In this document: positions 9,477-16,647 of the stretch, in pieces
Layout: every line of letters begins with the position of its first letter
Position numbering within the stretch: position 1 is the first letter of the stretch
IMG/VR virus record: IMGVR_UViG_3300033997_000478
Location: 1 to 64,000 of that record
Direction: 5' to 3' (one strand)
DNA length: 64,000 nucleotides
From: a virus
The notes under the pieces: generated by a model
What the model saw: only the letters and a program-made list of their open reading frames with translations
What the model was told of the DNA's origin: nothing
Databases searched by the model: none
Position numbers and translations under genes: made by a program

Positions 9477-9935
9477 ATGATTATCTCGGAACAACGGGAA
9501 GATCTGTTTCGGTGCCGTATGCAATGCCTGATATGTAGTGTTAATACGATCGGCGCCATGGGCAAGGGCATTGCAGTGGAGTTCCGCAATCGCGTACCGG
9601 GTCTCTACCGTTTCTACCAAGGCATCTACAACGACATCCCGCCCAACTACCACAAGATCCATCGTCTGGAAGTGTTTGACGTGGATGACAAGCGTAAGGT
9701 GTTGTTGTTTCCCACCAAAGACAACTGGCGCTTTCCGTCCAAGCTGCCAATGATCGATGCGAACCTGCGACAGCTCGCAGAACGCTACGAAGAATTCGGC
9801 ATCACCTCCATCGGCCTGCCCCTGATCGGGTGTGGGCACAACACCGGTCAGCTCAACTGGGAACAGCAGGTTCGTCCATTGGTTTATCAGCACTTGGACC
9901 CACTTCCCATTCCAGTCAAGATCTGCATCGGATAA
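9477..9935 (+). CDS. DarG-like macro-domain protein (candidate ADP-ribosyl-DNA hydrolase, anti-DarTG)
   Basis: The 152-residue protein is a stand-alone macro domain. Ligand-loop features are visible in order: VNTIGAMGKGIAVEF (residues 22-36), FPTKDNWRFPSKL (78-90) and PLIGCGHNTGQLNW (115-128). This combination (VN-x-G-MGKGIA, PTK-x-x-W-R, then a Gly-rich loop ending in L-x-W) is typical of the DarG antitoxin macro domain, which removes ADP-ribose from thymidine in DNA after modification by the DarT toxin. ATG 9477 is preferred over ATG 9459 because AAGGAA (9467-9472) lies just before it. DarG's C-terminal DarT-binding domain is absent and there is no darT next to it, which suits an anti-defence enzyme better than a toxin-antitoxin pair. 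Another ADP-ribose substrate cannot be excluded. Confidence 0.82.
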   Translation: MIISEQREDLFRCRMQCLICSVNTIGAMGKGIAVEFRNRVPGLYRFYQGIYNDIPPNYHKIHRLEVFDVDDKRKVLLFPTKDNWRFPSKLPMIDANLRQLAERYEEFGITSIGLPLIGCGHNTGQLNWEQQVRPLVYQHLDPLPIPVKICIG

Positions 9936-9948
9936 CAAGGATTCAGCA

Positions 9949-10851
9949 ATGAGCAATATCGTCAGCCTTGACAAGTTCAAAACCGGTCGTAACTTGGACT
10001 CCGTGACGGCCTGGTTCGAGCAGTTTGCAACCGGTCCGGTATTCATGGAAATCATCCGCGGTGCTTTCGAAGCCCACTCAGATATTGACGGTGAGTATAC
10101 CCTACCGTTTAGCATCAGCGCACCGCGCATGGTGGCCGGTCAGTCACTTGACATGTGTTTCTATCGGGACGATCAGGAGTTCAGCAGTCTCACTCTAGGT
10201 TGGATGGCGGCGCCGGCGTTCGCCACTTTCGGTGTGATCCAATCCATGACACCGACCCTGGTGGAAACCACCGATCAAAGCAAGGCTTACCTGCAAAAAA
10301 CTATCGGTGAAATGCTGCTGTCCCTGAACGTCTATACCAACTTCGGTGGTGTGGGCAACTTGCTTTCCATGGCAGTTTGCCTGCTCACCGAAATGGTCAA
10401 GAGAACCGGGATGATCCACGAATACGTGGCGCCGGATGGGGATCATTTCTTCACCGCTTTCGTCACGGAGGACGGGGCTGATCCGAATGACGTAGAGCCG
10501 GAAGTTCTCACGCTGCGCATCAAGCATCAAGAATACAATCTGGTCAAGGGCCGCTTGCGGGCGCTGATGAAAACGCAGATGCCCGCAAGAGGTCCTAGCT
10601 GGGAAAATGTCGAGGGCGGCAAGATTCGTGCCAAGATTGTTTCCAGTAAGAAGCCTGAGAGTCCCCTCTTCAAGAGAGGCAAGGACAAACAAATCAACAA
10701 GTGGATCGGCGAAATCCTTACCGAGGAGATCGTCGGTAATGATCGCACTGCGATGGAGCGGTATGTCCGCAACCTTCTGTGCTGGCACGAACACTACGCC
10801 ACTTACTACAACATCGAAGGATGGTCCTATGAAGTTTCTTGGAAGGGATGA
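9949..10851 (+). CDS. Hypothetical protein (300 aa)
   Basis: ATG 9949 is selected because AAGG precedes it and it follows the macro-domain stop by 13 bases; the frame is open further upstream but overlaps the macro gene. The product begins with a short SLDKFKTGRN segment, has hydrophobic stretches (residues 80-100 and 125-150) without clear transmembrane character, and a basic C-terminal third. It overlaps the next gene by 23 bases, so the two are likely co-translated. No domain is recognised. Confidence 0.7.
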   Translation: MSNIVSLDKFKTGRNLDSVTAWFEQFATGPVFMEIIRGAFEAHSDIDGEYTLPFSISAPRMVAGQSLDMCFYRDDQEFSSLTLGWMAAPAFATFGVIQSMTPTLVETTDQSKAYLQKTIGEMLLSLNVYTNFGGVGNLLSMAVCLLTEMVKRTGMIHEYVAPDGDHFFTAFVTEDGADPNDVEPEVLTLRIKHQEYNLVKGRLRALMKTQMPARGPSWENVEGGKIRAKIVSSKKPESPLFKRGKDKQINKWIGEILTEEIVGNDRTAMERYVRNLLCWHEHYATYYNIEGWSYEVSWKG

Positions 10852-11809
10852 AGTCGTGACGTTAGCTGAGGTTCAAAAGTCTGCGGACGACCTACGCGTC
10901 ACATTCGATTTCTTTTCCACCGACGTGGGGAAGCTGCAGGAGAAATTGCAGAATAACCCGCTTTGGTTAGTCGAGACCATGTGGCGACTTCGCAAGAATG
11001 TTGGGACCGTAACGAATGAACGCGGGTTGTCTCCGGCGGCATTGGCGCGTGTCATCGGGTTATCGTTGGATCTGGAGTATCTTGAAGATCGAGTAAAGGA
11101 CTTTGCCGAACTTCTACCGGATTTCGTCAACTCCCAGGCCGAGGTAGAGTACAGGGAACTCAATGCCTTCCTGATCTCAGCTGAGAGTTCGTTTAGCATT
11201 TACGAGTTGATCATCCAGACAGCAATGATGGGCGTGTCCATTGAGAGTGAGGATCTCCCCTCGCTTTTGGACATGGAGAAGGAGGTACGGGACTACATCG
11301 ATCGGCTCGAAAAAGTTACAGTGAGCCCGAAATCGTTCTTCATGTCGATTCGGCTTATCAAGCTTCGACATCAATACGAATCCCTCTTGATGCAGTTTGA
11401 CTACGTCTCAGATCTGCAAGTCGGGTTGGAGAAAAAGCAACTCAAGAAAGCAGCCGAGCAAGCCAAGCTTTATCGCTTCTGTGACGCGCAGTCAGCAGTA
11501 GCTGCCGTCTGTCGCAAGGCCAGAGACTGGCTGGAGCAGACCTCCGACGAGCACTACGAGGAATGTTGTCGTGCTCTGGCATATGAAGTGCGGCGCGCCA
11601 TGAGTGAGTTGGGGGCGGCCACCATCGAACTTCAAGACCATCCAGGTTACGGTAAATATCGTAGCGAGTATGACGCGGCCAGTTTGACTTCCAAGTCGGT
11701 ATTGGCTTCCATCGACAAGGCTGTGCAGCATCACCAAAACAGCTTGACGCGGTGGGGACGGTTTGCCAACTGGATCGATAAGTGTCTCAGGACCAAGGAA
11801 CCCATGTGA
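10829..11809 (+). CDS. Helix-rich hypothetical protein (326 aa)
   Basis: The start could be ATG 10829 or GTG 10856 (AAGGGATGAAG precedes the latter); I use 10829. The product is almost wholly helical by inspection, with heptad-like stretches (residues 80-110 and 200-230, for example LKKAAEQAKLYRFCDAQ) and a short basic tail (RFANWIDKCLRTKEPM). It is the first of three consecutive overlapping genes encoding similar coiled-coil-like proteins that all end in a basic, Trp/Leu-containing tail. Base composition is more AT-rich than in the structural genes. No family is recognised. Confidence 0.7.
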   Translation: MKFLGRDEVVTLAEVQKSADDLRVTFDFFSTDVGKLQEKLQNNPLWLVETMWRLRKNVGTVTNERGLSPAALARVIGLSLDLEYLEDRVKDFAELLPDFVNSQAEVEYRELNAFLISAESSFSIYELIIQTAMMGVSIESEDLPSLLDMEKEVRDYIDRLEKVTVSPKSFFMSIRLIKLRHQYESLLMQFDYVSDLQVGLEKKQLKKAAEQAKLYRFCDAQSAVAAVCRKARDWLEQTSDEHYEECCRALAYEVRRAMSELGAATIELQDHPGYGKYRSEYDAASLTSKSVLASIDKAVQHHQNSLTRWGRFANWIDKCLRTKEPM

Positions 11810-12246
11810 CTACAATTCCAGTTAAGCTTTTCAAGGATCAAATCGAAGAGTTGCACGACAAGGCCTTGGAGTTGAGCAAACATCTCGATGCCCTCGATAA
11901 TGCGTGCGATGATTCGGGGCGGAGCTTGGAGGAGCTCAAGAAGTCGATGGCACGTGCCATCGAACTGAGGGAGATCGGCAAGGCTTTGCAGCAGGAAGCC
12001 AATGAGATCACCTGCAGGGCACCGACGGCGATCTTCGAAGTCTCCGAGAGCGTGCGGCCAGCACTGAGTGCTTACTCACGGCAGGTGTACACGCTGTGCT
12101 TGACCATCTGCGCTCGAGCCGAGACTCTGTGTATGTTGACCGAGGCTCTTGTTGAGGAACACCAGATGTTCCATATCACACCGACCCGTCGATTCCGCAA
12201 TTGGCTGGGTGGGCTCTTCAGTCGAAAGGTGGCTCATCATGGTTGA
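11806..12246 (+). CDS. Helix-rich hypothetical protein (146 aa)
   Basis: GTG 11806 overlaps the preceding TGA (GTGA) and has AAGGAA at 11795-11800, so it is preferred over the further-upstream in-frame GTG. The first 70 residues look like a long amphipathic helix (IEELHDKALELSKHLDALDN). The C-terminus is basic (TPTRRFRNWLGGLFSRKVAHH) and resembles the tail of its upstream and downstream neighbours (RFANWIDKCLRTK; WWYALLRGLGLRKG). Membrane-surface or nucleic-acid binding by this tail is conceivable but unproven. Confidence 0.7.
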   Translation: MTTIPVKLFKDQIEELHDKALELSKHLDALDNACDDSGRSLEELKKSMARAIELREIGKALQQEANEITCRAPTAIFEVSESVRPALSAYSRQVYTLCLTICARAETLCMLTEALVEEHQMFHITPTRRFRNWLGGLFSRKVAHHG

Positions 12247-12664
12247 TGAACAAAAGCAAGTTCTTCAAGACAGCCAAATGCTTCTCATTGAAGCCAACGG
12301 TCTGGTCGAGCAAGCTCGCTACCTCCTGAACATCGCGGAAAGGAAATTGCCCCAGCGGGCAGATTGGCTGGAGTCCACCGCCCATCGACTCCGCGAGGAA
12401 GCCTGTAAGTTGATCGCAGATCACGGTGAGCTGCTCAATCGTCGTGAACCACCTGTGGACATCTACGCTCAGGCGTATTGGCGACACGCCACTGAACAAG
12501 TGGTGAATGCGCGTGAGACGGTCAGCAAGGCTTGGGTGGCAGCCACAAGCTACGCAGTGGAGCTGCGTTACCCACCAGGACCCAAGGGGTGGTGGTACGC
12601 CCTGTTGCGCGGTCTGGGGCTTCGTAAGGGCATTGACCGCAAATCGCTGGATGGTCAAACCTAG
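12239..12664 (+). CDS. Helix-rich hypothetical protein (141 aa)
   Basis: ATG 12239 overlaps the end of the previous gene by eight bases. The product is helical and ends in a Trp-rich basic tail (GPKGWWYALLRGLGLRKGIDRK). With the two upstream genes it forms a compact three-gene set with shared architecture, which suggests ancient duplication or a complex of related subunits. No known domain. Confidence 0.7.
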   Translation: MVDEQKQVLQDSQMLLIEANGLVEQARYLLNIAERKLPQRADWLESTAHRLREEACKLIADHGELLNRREPPVDIYAQAYWRHATEQVVNARETVSKAWVAATSYAVELRYPPGPKGWWYALLRGLGLRKGIDRKSLDGQT

Positions 12665-12677
12665 ATAAACGCATTAC

Positions 12678-12692
12678 AACCCTGTACTATCC
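12678..12692 (+). promoter_or_regulatory. Candidate phage promoter motif (AACCCTGTACTATCC)
   Basis: This is the clearest copy of the recurrent promoter-like motif, just after the stop at 12664 and 149 bases before ATG 12841. It leaves a long leader that contains a perfect palindrome. Confidence 0.55.
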
Positions 12693-12716
12693 CTTTGCAC
12701 ACAGCTGGAACAAAGC

Positions 12717-12734
12717 TGTTGCACCGGTGCAACA
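12717..12734. promoter_or_regulatory. Perfect 18-bp palindrome in the leader of the 12841 gene
   Basis: TGTTGCACCGGTGCAACA reads the same on both strands. It lies 25 bases after the candidate promoter and about 107 bases before the start codon. It could be a dimer-binding operator or, in RNA, a hairpin. Confidence 0.55.
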
Positions 12735-12840
12735 CTTCGCAACACCCCTTGAATCTGCAGTAAATAGTTACCGACGAGGGTAGCTGTTATGCAGAACACG
12801 CAAAAGTTCCATTCCAACGCAACCACGAGGTTAGAACAAG

Positions 12841-13338
12841 ATGTCCACCGCAACCGAAACCAAGAAGACCACCAAGGCCGCCGCCGAAGACAACCCCCAC
12901 GGCATCTCCGACACCGTGCTGTCGCTGGCCAAGCTGATGCAGCAGAGCGGCGAACTGAAGGACGGCAAGTTCGAGCTGAACGCCGACTTCGTCAAGGACA
13001 ACCTGCCGCCGGACGTCAGCGAAGCCAGCTTCAAGCGCCACTCCCAGGTCCGTGCCGAACTCATCGCCGCCGGCGCCCTCGCGCTGTCCAACGTGGCCGG
13101 CCAGGACTTCAAGAAGCACAAAGACCACGACACCGCCTCGCTGCGCTTCAAGCTGGGCCGTGACACCGTCGACATCGACTACGACCGCGTGCGCGAGTTC
13201 AACGATGGCAAGGGCGGCAAGGTCAAGAAGCTGGGCCACGTGTCGGTGGGCTTCACCGCGGCCGGCGCCACGCCGACCGGCGACCTGGGCAAGGTCCGCA
13301 AGCACTCCAACGACGAAGCCACCCGCCTGTTCGGTTGA
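12841..13338 (+). CDS. Small basic abundant-type protein (165 aa)
   Basis: ATG 12841 starts a protein with strict GC-ending codons, so high expression is likely. The N-terminal 20 residues are Lys/Thr/Ala-rich and look disordered; the C-terminal half is rich in Lys, Arg and Gly (DGKGGKVKKLGHVSVGF). Overall charge is positive, which would suit a nucleic-acid-associated protein. It has its own promoter-like motif, a 149-base leader with a palindrome, and a strong terminator, so it is a single-gene unit. I recognise no domain. Confidence 0.78.
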   Translation: MSTATETKKTTKAAAEDNPHGISDTVLSLAKLMQQSGELKDGKFELNADFVKDNLPPDVSEASFKRHSQVRAELIAAGALALSNVAGQDFKKHKDHDTASLRFKLGRDTVDIDYDRVREFNDGKGGKVKKLGHVSVGFTAAGATPTGDLGKVRKHSNDEATRLFG

Positions 13339-13374
13339 TCTTCGCGCCTTGCCGGCGCCACTAGGCGCCATACG

Positions 13375-13400
13375 GCAGAGGCCCATTCGTGGGCCTCTGC
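13375..13400 (+). terminator. Strong terminator hairpin
   Basis: Perfect ten-base arms GCAGAGGCCC and GGGCCTCTGC are separated by ATTCGT and followed by TGGTTATG. A smaller GGCGCC hairpin precedes it at about 13354-13369. Confidence 0.8.
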
Positions 13401-13441
13401 TGGTTATGCAGTACATCTTTTTTAGCTGTAGGGGGTACGTA

Positions 13442-13618
13442 GTGAATGATCTGACCTCAAGTCCGACGGCACTGATGATGATTCGTCAGTACTTGGATCG
13501 AGGCTACACGGCCGAGACCATCGCACGTGAGCTAGGGGCACCGATCAAGCGCATCAATGCGCTGGTCCACGAAGTAGAGCGTCAAGTAGCAGAGCAGAAG
13601 AATTCCACGCAAGGATAG
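13442..13618 (+). CDS. Small helix-turn-helix-like protein (58 aa)
   Basis: GTG 13442 has an AGGGGG-type ribosome-binding site at 13429-13434. The product contains YTAETIARELGAPIKRINAL (residues 22-41), which reads as a helix-turn-helix of the resolvase or sigma-like kind: helix, GA/P turn, recognition helix. It could be a small transcription regulator. An in-frame ATG at 13407 would add a Cys-containing extension but overlaps the terminator region. The next gene starts four bases after its stop. Confidence 0.6.
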   Translation: MNDLTSSPTALMMIRQYLDRGYTAETIARELGAPIKRINALVHEVERQVAEQKNSTQG

Positions 13619-13622
13619 GTGT

Positions 13623-14150
13623 ATGTCCGAACAACATGTCGTGCGGCTTTTCAGTATCCAAATGGGGAAGTGGCGTTTGGCCAAAGATCACGGCATCGAT
13701 CTGGTGGACACCACGCACGCTTCTCGGTTCCAACTGTTCTCACCAGTACGTGAGGCAGTGTACGCGTACAAGAACGGTACGATCGATGAGGAGGAGTACT
13801 CCAAGATCTATCGTCAGACCTTGATCAACTCTTGGCAGTCTAAGCGCCAGAACTGGATGGACTTCTTGCAGGCTGCGCCGATGAGTGCCATGGCTTGCTA
13901 CTGTGCTCCGGATAAGTTCTGTCATCGCCACCTGTTGATCAAATTCCTCGAACAGCTGTGCAAGCAGCTGAACATTCCCTTCGAATACTACGGTGAGCTT
14001 ACCGATGTTGAAAGTGCTTCGAAAACTGTGGCCGTCGTCCCCGAAGGAAAACCGCCCAGCCGGGGAACCGATCCCCAGCCAACCCCTGGCCCTGAAGCCG
14101 ACCTCCCTCAACAGCCTGCTGGTGCTGACGGAGATCCGTGGCCTCTGTGA
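13623..14150 (+). CDS. DUF488-like protein with Pro-rich tail (175 aa)
   Basis: The segment WMDFLQAAPMSAMACYCAPD (residues 79-98) leading into KFCHRHLLIKFLEQ is the signature of DUF488-type proteins, whose core is a Cys-x-Cys ... CHR-H motif. The family has no settled biochemical function. The last 40 residues are Pro/Gly-rich and overlap the start of the next gene in another frame for 146 bases. ATG 13623 follows the HTH-like gene directly, so the two are probably co-transcribed. Confidence 0.72.
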   Translation: MSEQHVVRLFSIQMGKWRLAKDHGIDLVDTTHASRFQLFSPVREAVYAYKNGTIDEEEYSKIYRQTLINSWQSKRQNWMDFLQAAPMSAMACYCAPDKFCHRHLLIKFLEQLCKQLNIPFEYYGELTDVESASKTVAVVPEGKPPSRGTDPQPTPGPEADLPQQPAGADGDPWPL

Positions 14151-14412
14151 GTTGCTCAAGCTCGATGAGACCGACCTTCGGACCTACAAGCTCTACAAGC
14201 TGATGGAAGCCGGCGAAAACGTCGCGCTCCATTTCGACGACGTCGATGCCGAAGAAATGTGGTTCCTGCTCCATACTCCGCAGAGCGTTGTCAGTGTGCG
14301 CGAGAAGCTGTGGGAAATGGTGCAGTTCCACGAAGTCGACATCGATTCCATCACAACCGCAATGTCCCAGTACAGCTGGGAACAACTGCGCAATTGGGTA
14401 GCGGCCAAATGA
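14005..14412 (+). CDS. Hypothetical protein (135 aa), overlapping the DUF488-like gene
   Basis: ATG 14005 has GGTGAG just upstream (13992-13997). The first 48 codons lie in the end of the upstream gene in a different frame, so this DNA would encode two Pro-rich segments at once. From residue 49 on the protein looks ordinary and helical (EIRGLCELLKLDETDLRTYK). It overlaps the next gene by ATGA. No domain is recognised. A later start would remove the overlap, but I see no better one. Confidence 0.65.
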   Translation: MLKVLRKLWPSSPKENRPAGEPIPSQPLALKPTSLNSLLVLTEIRGLCELLKLDETDLRTYKLYKLMEAGENVALHFDDVDAEEMWFLLHTPQSVVSVREKLWEMVQFHEVDIDSITTAMSQYSWEQLRNWVAAK

Positions 14413-15197
14413 ACAACCCCGATGAAATGAATATCCTTCCCCCTTCCGAGGGGGAGGGCATTTATGACGATGAGCCGGAGCGGACCGATCCGCTCGGTGA
14501 AAAGATCAGTCCCGCTCAAGCCCGGCTGATCTATCGCATGACCATGCCGAACCTGATCATGCGGGTGCTGCGCTTCTTGTTGCCCCACGAAGCCGCCAGC
14601 CTGGCTCCAGAAGCCACGGAGAAGCTCCTGAGCGATGACATCATCGAGAAGGTGGTGTTGGGCGAGGGTACGACCTACATGCTTATCTACGAGCGTCTGG
14701 TGGCCCTGGAGGTGATCGAGGACCAGAAGCTGGGTGAGTATGCTTTGGCCTACCTGCGCAATCCCGATCCGTTGCAGGAAAAGATCGATCATAAGCTGGT
14801 CGAAGAAGAGGTGCGCTCTAATCACGCACTTGGCGTAGTTCCCACAGCGCTGACCTTCACCCCCGACGCGCAGCTGTTCAACTTCGATGAAGACAGCTTC
14901 TTGGTCCACGGCTCGCTGGTGGGTCGAGTCAAGCGCAACGGCCACACCTTGATGCGAGCTGTCGACTTCCAGTACATCTACAAGTGCGGCTGTGTGGGTG
15001 CGGTGTCTGATCCGGACGAACGCAAGAAAGTGCGCAGTCAAGCCCTCGGCGTCAGTCGCAGTGTGGTCCTGGAACACCTGCGCGATAACCCGCGTCTGTA
15101 CTTCGGCGTTTATGGCGGCTTGGAGGTGGAGTCGGTCACGTTGATCGATGTGGACATCTTCCGCGCCATGGATCACAAGGGCACCATCTTCATCTAA
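14409..15197 (+). CDS. Hypothetical protein (262 aa)
   Basis: ATG 14409 overlaps the previous stop. The first 30 residues are acidic and Pro-rich, followed by a helical hydrophobic region (residues 38-62) and a C-terminal half of alternating strands and helices (RAVDFQYIYKCGCVGAVSDPD). I recognise no domain. It is part of a tight operon running from 13442 to 16372. Confidence 0.7.
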   Translation: MNNPDEMNILPPSEGEGIYDDEPERTDPLGEKISPAQARLIYRMTMPNLIMRVLRFLLPHEAASLAPEATEKLLSDDIIEKVVLGEGTTYMLIYERLVALEVIEDQKLGEYALAYLRNPDPLQEKIDHKLVEEEVRSNHALGVVPTALTFTPDAQLFNFDEDSFLVHGSLVGRVKRNGHTLMRAVDFQYIYKCGCVGAVSDPDERKKVRSQALGVSRSVVLEHLRDNPRLYFGVYGGLEVESVTLIDVDIFRAMDHKGTIFI

Positions 15198-15212
15198 AGA
15201 AGGAGGTTGTGG

Positions 15213-15602
15213 ATGCAAAACACCGACTGGCTTTTCCTGATCCAAGATCGGAAGAAGACCCACAAGCTCCCGCCGGCGATGGTCTACGTCTGGGGGTCTG
15301 AGTCGAAGATGGCACGCCTACAGGTTGACCGGCGTTTCCCCAACGCAATGCTCCTGATGCAATTGGAAATCAGGGGCTTGGCCAAGCAGGGCCAGCAGTT
15401 CGTGACCCTGCACTGCGGGAAGGACAAATACCACATCGCGGTGGAGCCGGAGAACTACTTCTTCAACACCTTGATGACCGCTTACCGGGAAATGAATCCG
15501 GAGCGGTCTTGTAAGGAGTTCGTCTACGATCTGGTGCAGGCCCGCGTCTTCACCATGTCCCCTGAATCCCACGCCTTCTCAATCACCGAGCACTGGCGTT
15601 GA
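15213..15602 (+). CDS. Hypothetical protein (129 aa)
   Basis: A full AGGAGG (15201-15206) six bases before ATG 15213 fixes this start over the in-frame TTG at 15207. The product mixes beta-prone and helical stretches and has a conserved-looking ending (FSITEHWR). It has no recognised motif. Confidence 0.72.
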   Translation: MQNTDWLFLIQDRKKTHKLPPAMVYVWGSESKMARLQVDRRFPNAMLLMQLEIRGLAKQGQQFVTLHCGKDKYHIAVEPENYFFNTLMTAYREMNPERSCKEFVYDLVQARVFTMSPESHAFSITEHWR

Positions 15603-15618
15603 CACCCTGAGGAAACGC

Positions 15619-15975
15619 ATGTCAAGTAAAATCATCGCCATCGTCGAAGGCCAGCAGAACGCCAGCGTCCTGCCCAACCTGATCGTCATTCATGGCCATG
15701 TCGACTTCAAGGCACAAGGTGGCAATGAAAAGCCCTTCACTGCCTTGCTCCAGAACGACCAAGCGTGGAAGCTGCAGGATGTCACGCAGGGCTGGAATGA
15801 GGTTACCCCGCAGGTCCTGGAGTGGTTGAACTCTGAAGATCAGATGGTCAGGGTTCTTCTGGGCATCCATCCCGATGCGGCCATCACCTCTGCCAACCTC
15901 CACCTCACCCGTCTCATCATGTCCACGGGCATGACCTACCCCATCCAACGCCGCAAAGAGAAAACCAATGACTGA
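15619..15975 (+). CDS. Hypothetical protein (118 aa)
   Basis: GAGGAAACGC precedes ATG 15619. The product begins with strands (KIIAIVEGQQNASVLPNLIV) and ends in a basic tail that overlaps the next gene by eight bases. No domain is recognised. The tight spacing indicates the same operon as its neighbours. Confidence 0.7.
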   Translation: MSSKIIAIVEGQQNASVLPNLIVIHGHVDFKAQGGNEKPFTALLQNDQAWKLQDVTQGWNEVTPQVLEWLNSEDQMVRVLLGIHPDAAITSANLHLTRLIMSTGMTYPIQRRKEKTND

Positions 15976-16372
15976 CATTACTGCAGGCTGCGCATCCAAC
16001 GTCTTCGCCGTCAACGACATCGAACGCTTCACCCAGCGCATGGCCGAACATCAGCCGGAAGTGGTGATCACTCCCCACTCGCCCAACGAAGCCGGTGTCC
16101 CGATGGTGAAGCTGCACACCGACTATGGTAACTGGCCGGAAGTGGATGAGATGGGCGAGACCCATGCGAACTTCTACCAGATCCTGATCGATCACACCAA
16201 CGATGGTGAAGTTGTGTTGAGCACGGTCAGCATCATGGGGCCGGGTAATATCCACTTCGAGTCCACCCTCGTTCGGCGTGAGGAACTGCTGCCGGGTCTT
16301 TACGAACCGGTGCTGTGCAGCATCCGTCTGGCCGACATCGAACGCCTGCAGGATTTCATCAGCTACCTGTAA
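15968..16372 (+). CDS. Hypothetical protein (134 aa)
   Basis: ATG 15968 overlaps the end of the preceding gene. The product has an acidic middle and strand-rich C-terminal half (EVVLSTVSIMGPGNIHFES). It is the last gene of the operon and is followed by a terminator nine bases after its stop. Function is unknown. Confidence 0.7.
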   Translation: MTDITAGCASNVFAVNDIERFTQRMAEHQPEVVITPHSPNEAGVPMVKLHTDYGNWPEVDEMGETHANFYQILIDHTNDGEVVLSTVSIMGPGNIHFESTLVRREELLPGLYEPVLCSIRLADIERLQDFISYL

Positions 16373-16380
16373 ACGTGTTG

Positions 16381-16402
16381 CCCCCTGCCTTCGGGCAGGG
16401 GG
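16381..16402 (+). terminator. Terminator of the 13442-16372 operon
   Basis: CCCCCTGCC and GGGCAGGGGG arms around a TTC loop are followed by TTTATG. Confidence 0.85.
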
Positions 16403-16439
16403 TTTATGTCGGCTTCTTTCTTTTTTGGTTTCGGCGGCA

Positions 16440-16606
16440 TAAAACCCCGCCCTCTTGCGAGGGCGGGGCGAGGTCCCCAAGGGTAGCGAATCCTTGGATC
16501 GGGTTGCCGTCGGTTGGGGGAGAGCGGTCCCGCGACGGCGCCAGATGCTTTCAACGAGAGATGTCAGCAGATGTCGATGCGCTTCTTACATACCATAGGG
16601 CATAAA
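16440..16606. other. Structured non-coding interval between convergent units
   Basis: No credible gene is seen between 16403 and 16606. The interval holds a perfect ten-base hairpin (CCCCGCCCTC 16445-16454 / GAGGGCGGGG 16459-16468) and a second seven-base pair GCCGTCG 16506-16512 / CGACGGC 16533-16539. Two terminators flank it. It may encode a small RNA or may be only a backup terminator cluster. Confidence 0.45.
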
Positions 16607-16626
16607 GCGGGAGGTTTCCCTCCCGC
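16607..16626 (-). terminator. Terminator of the tail sheath-tube unit
   Basis: Read on the minus strand, GCGGGAGG and CCTCCCGC arms are followed by TTTATG. It lies 22 bases after the tube-gene stop. Confidence 0.8.
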
Positions 16627-16647
16627 CTATGCTTGGTACGGTTGTCC

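Noticed and set aside
9477-9935. A complete DarTG toxin-antitoxin system
   Set aside because: Only the macro domain is present; the flanking genes show no DarT-like ADP-ribosyltransferase features.
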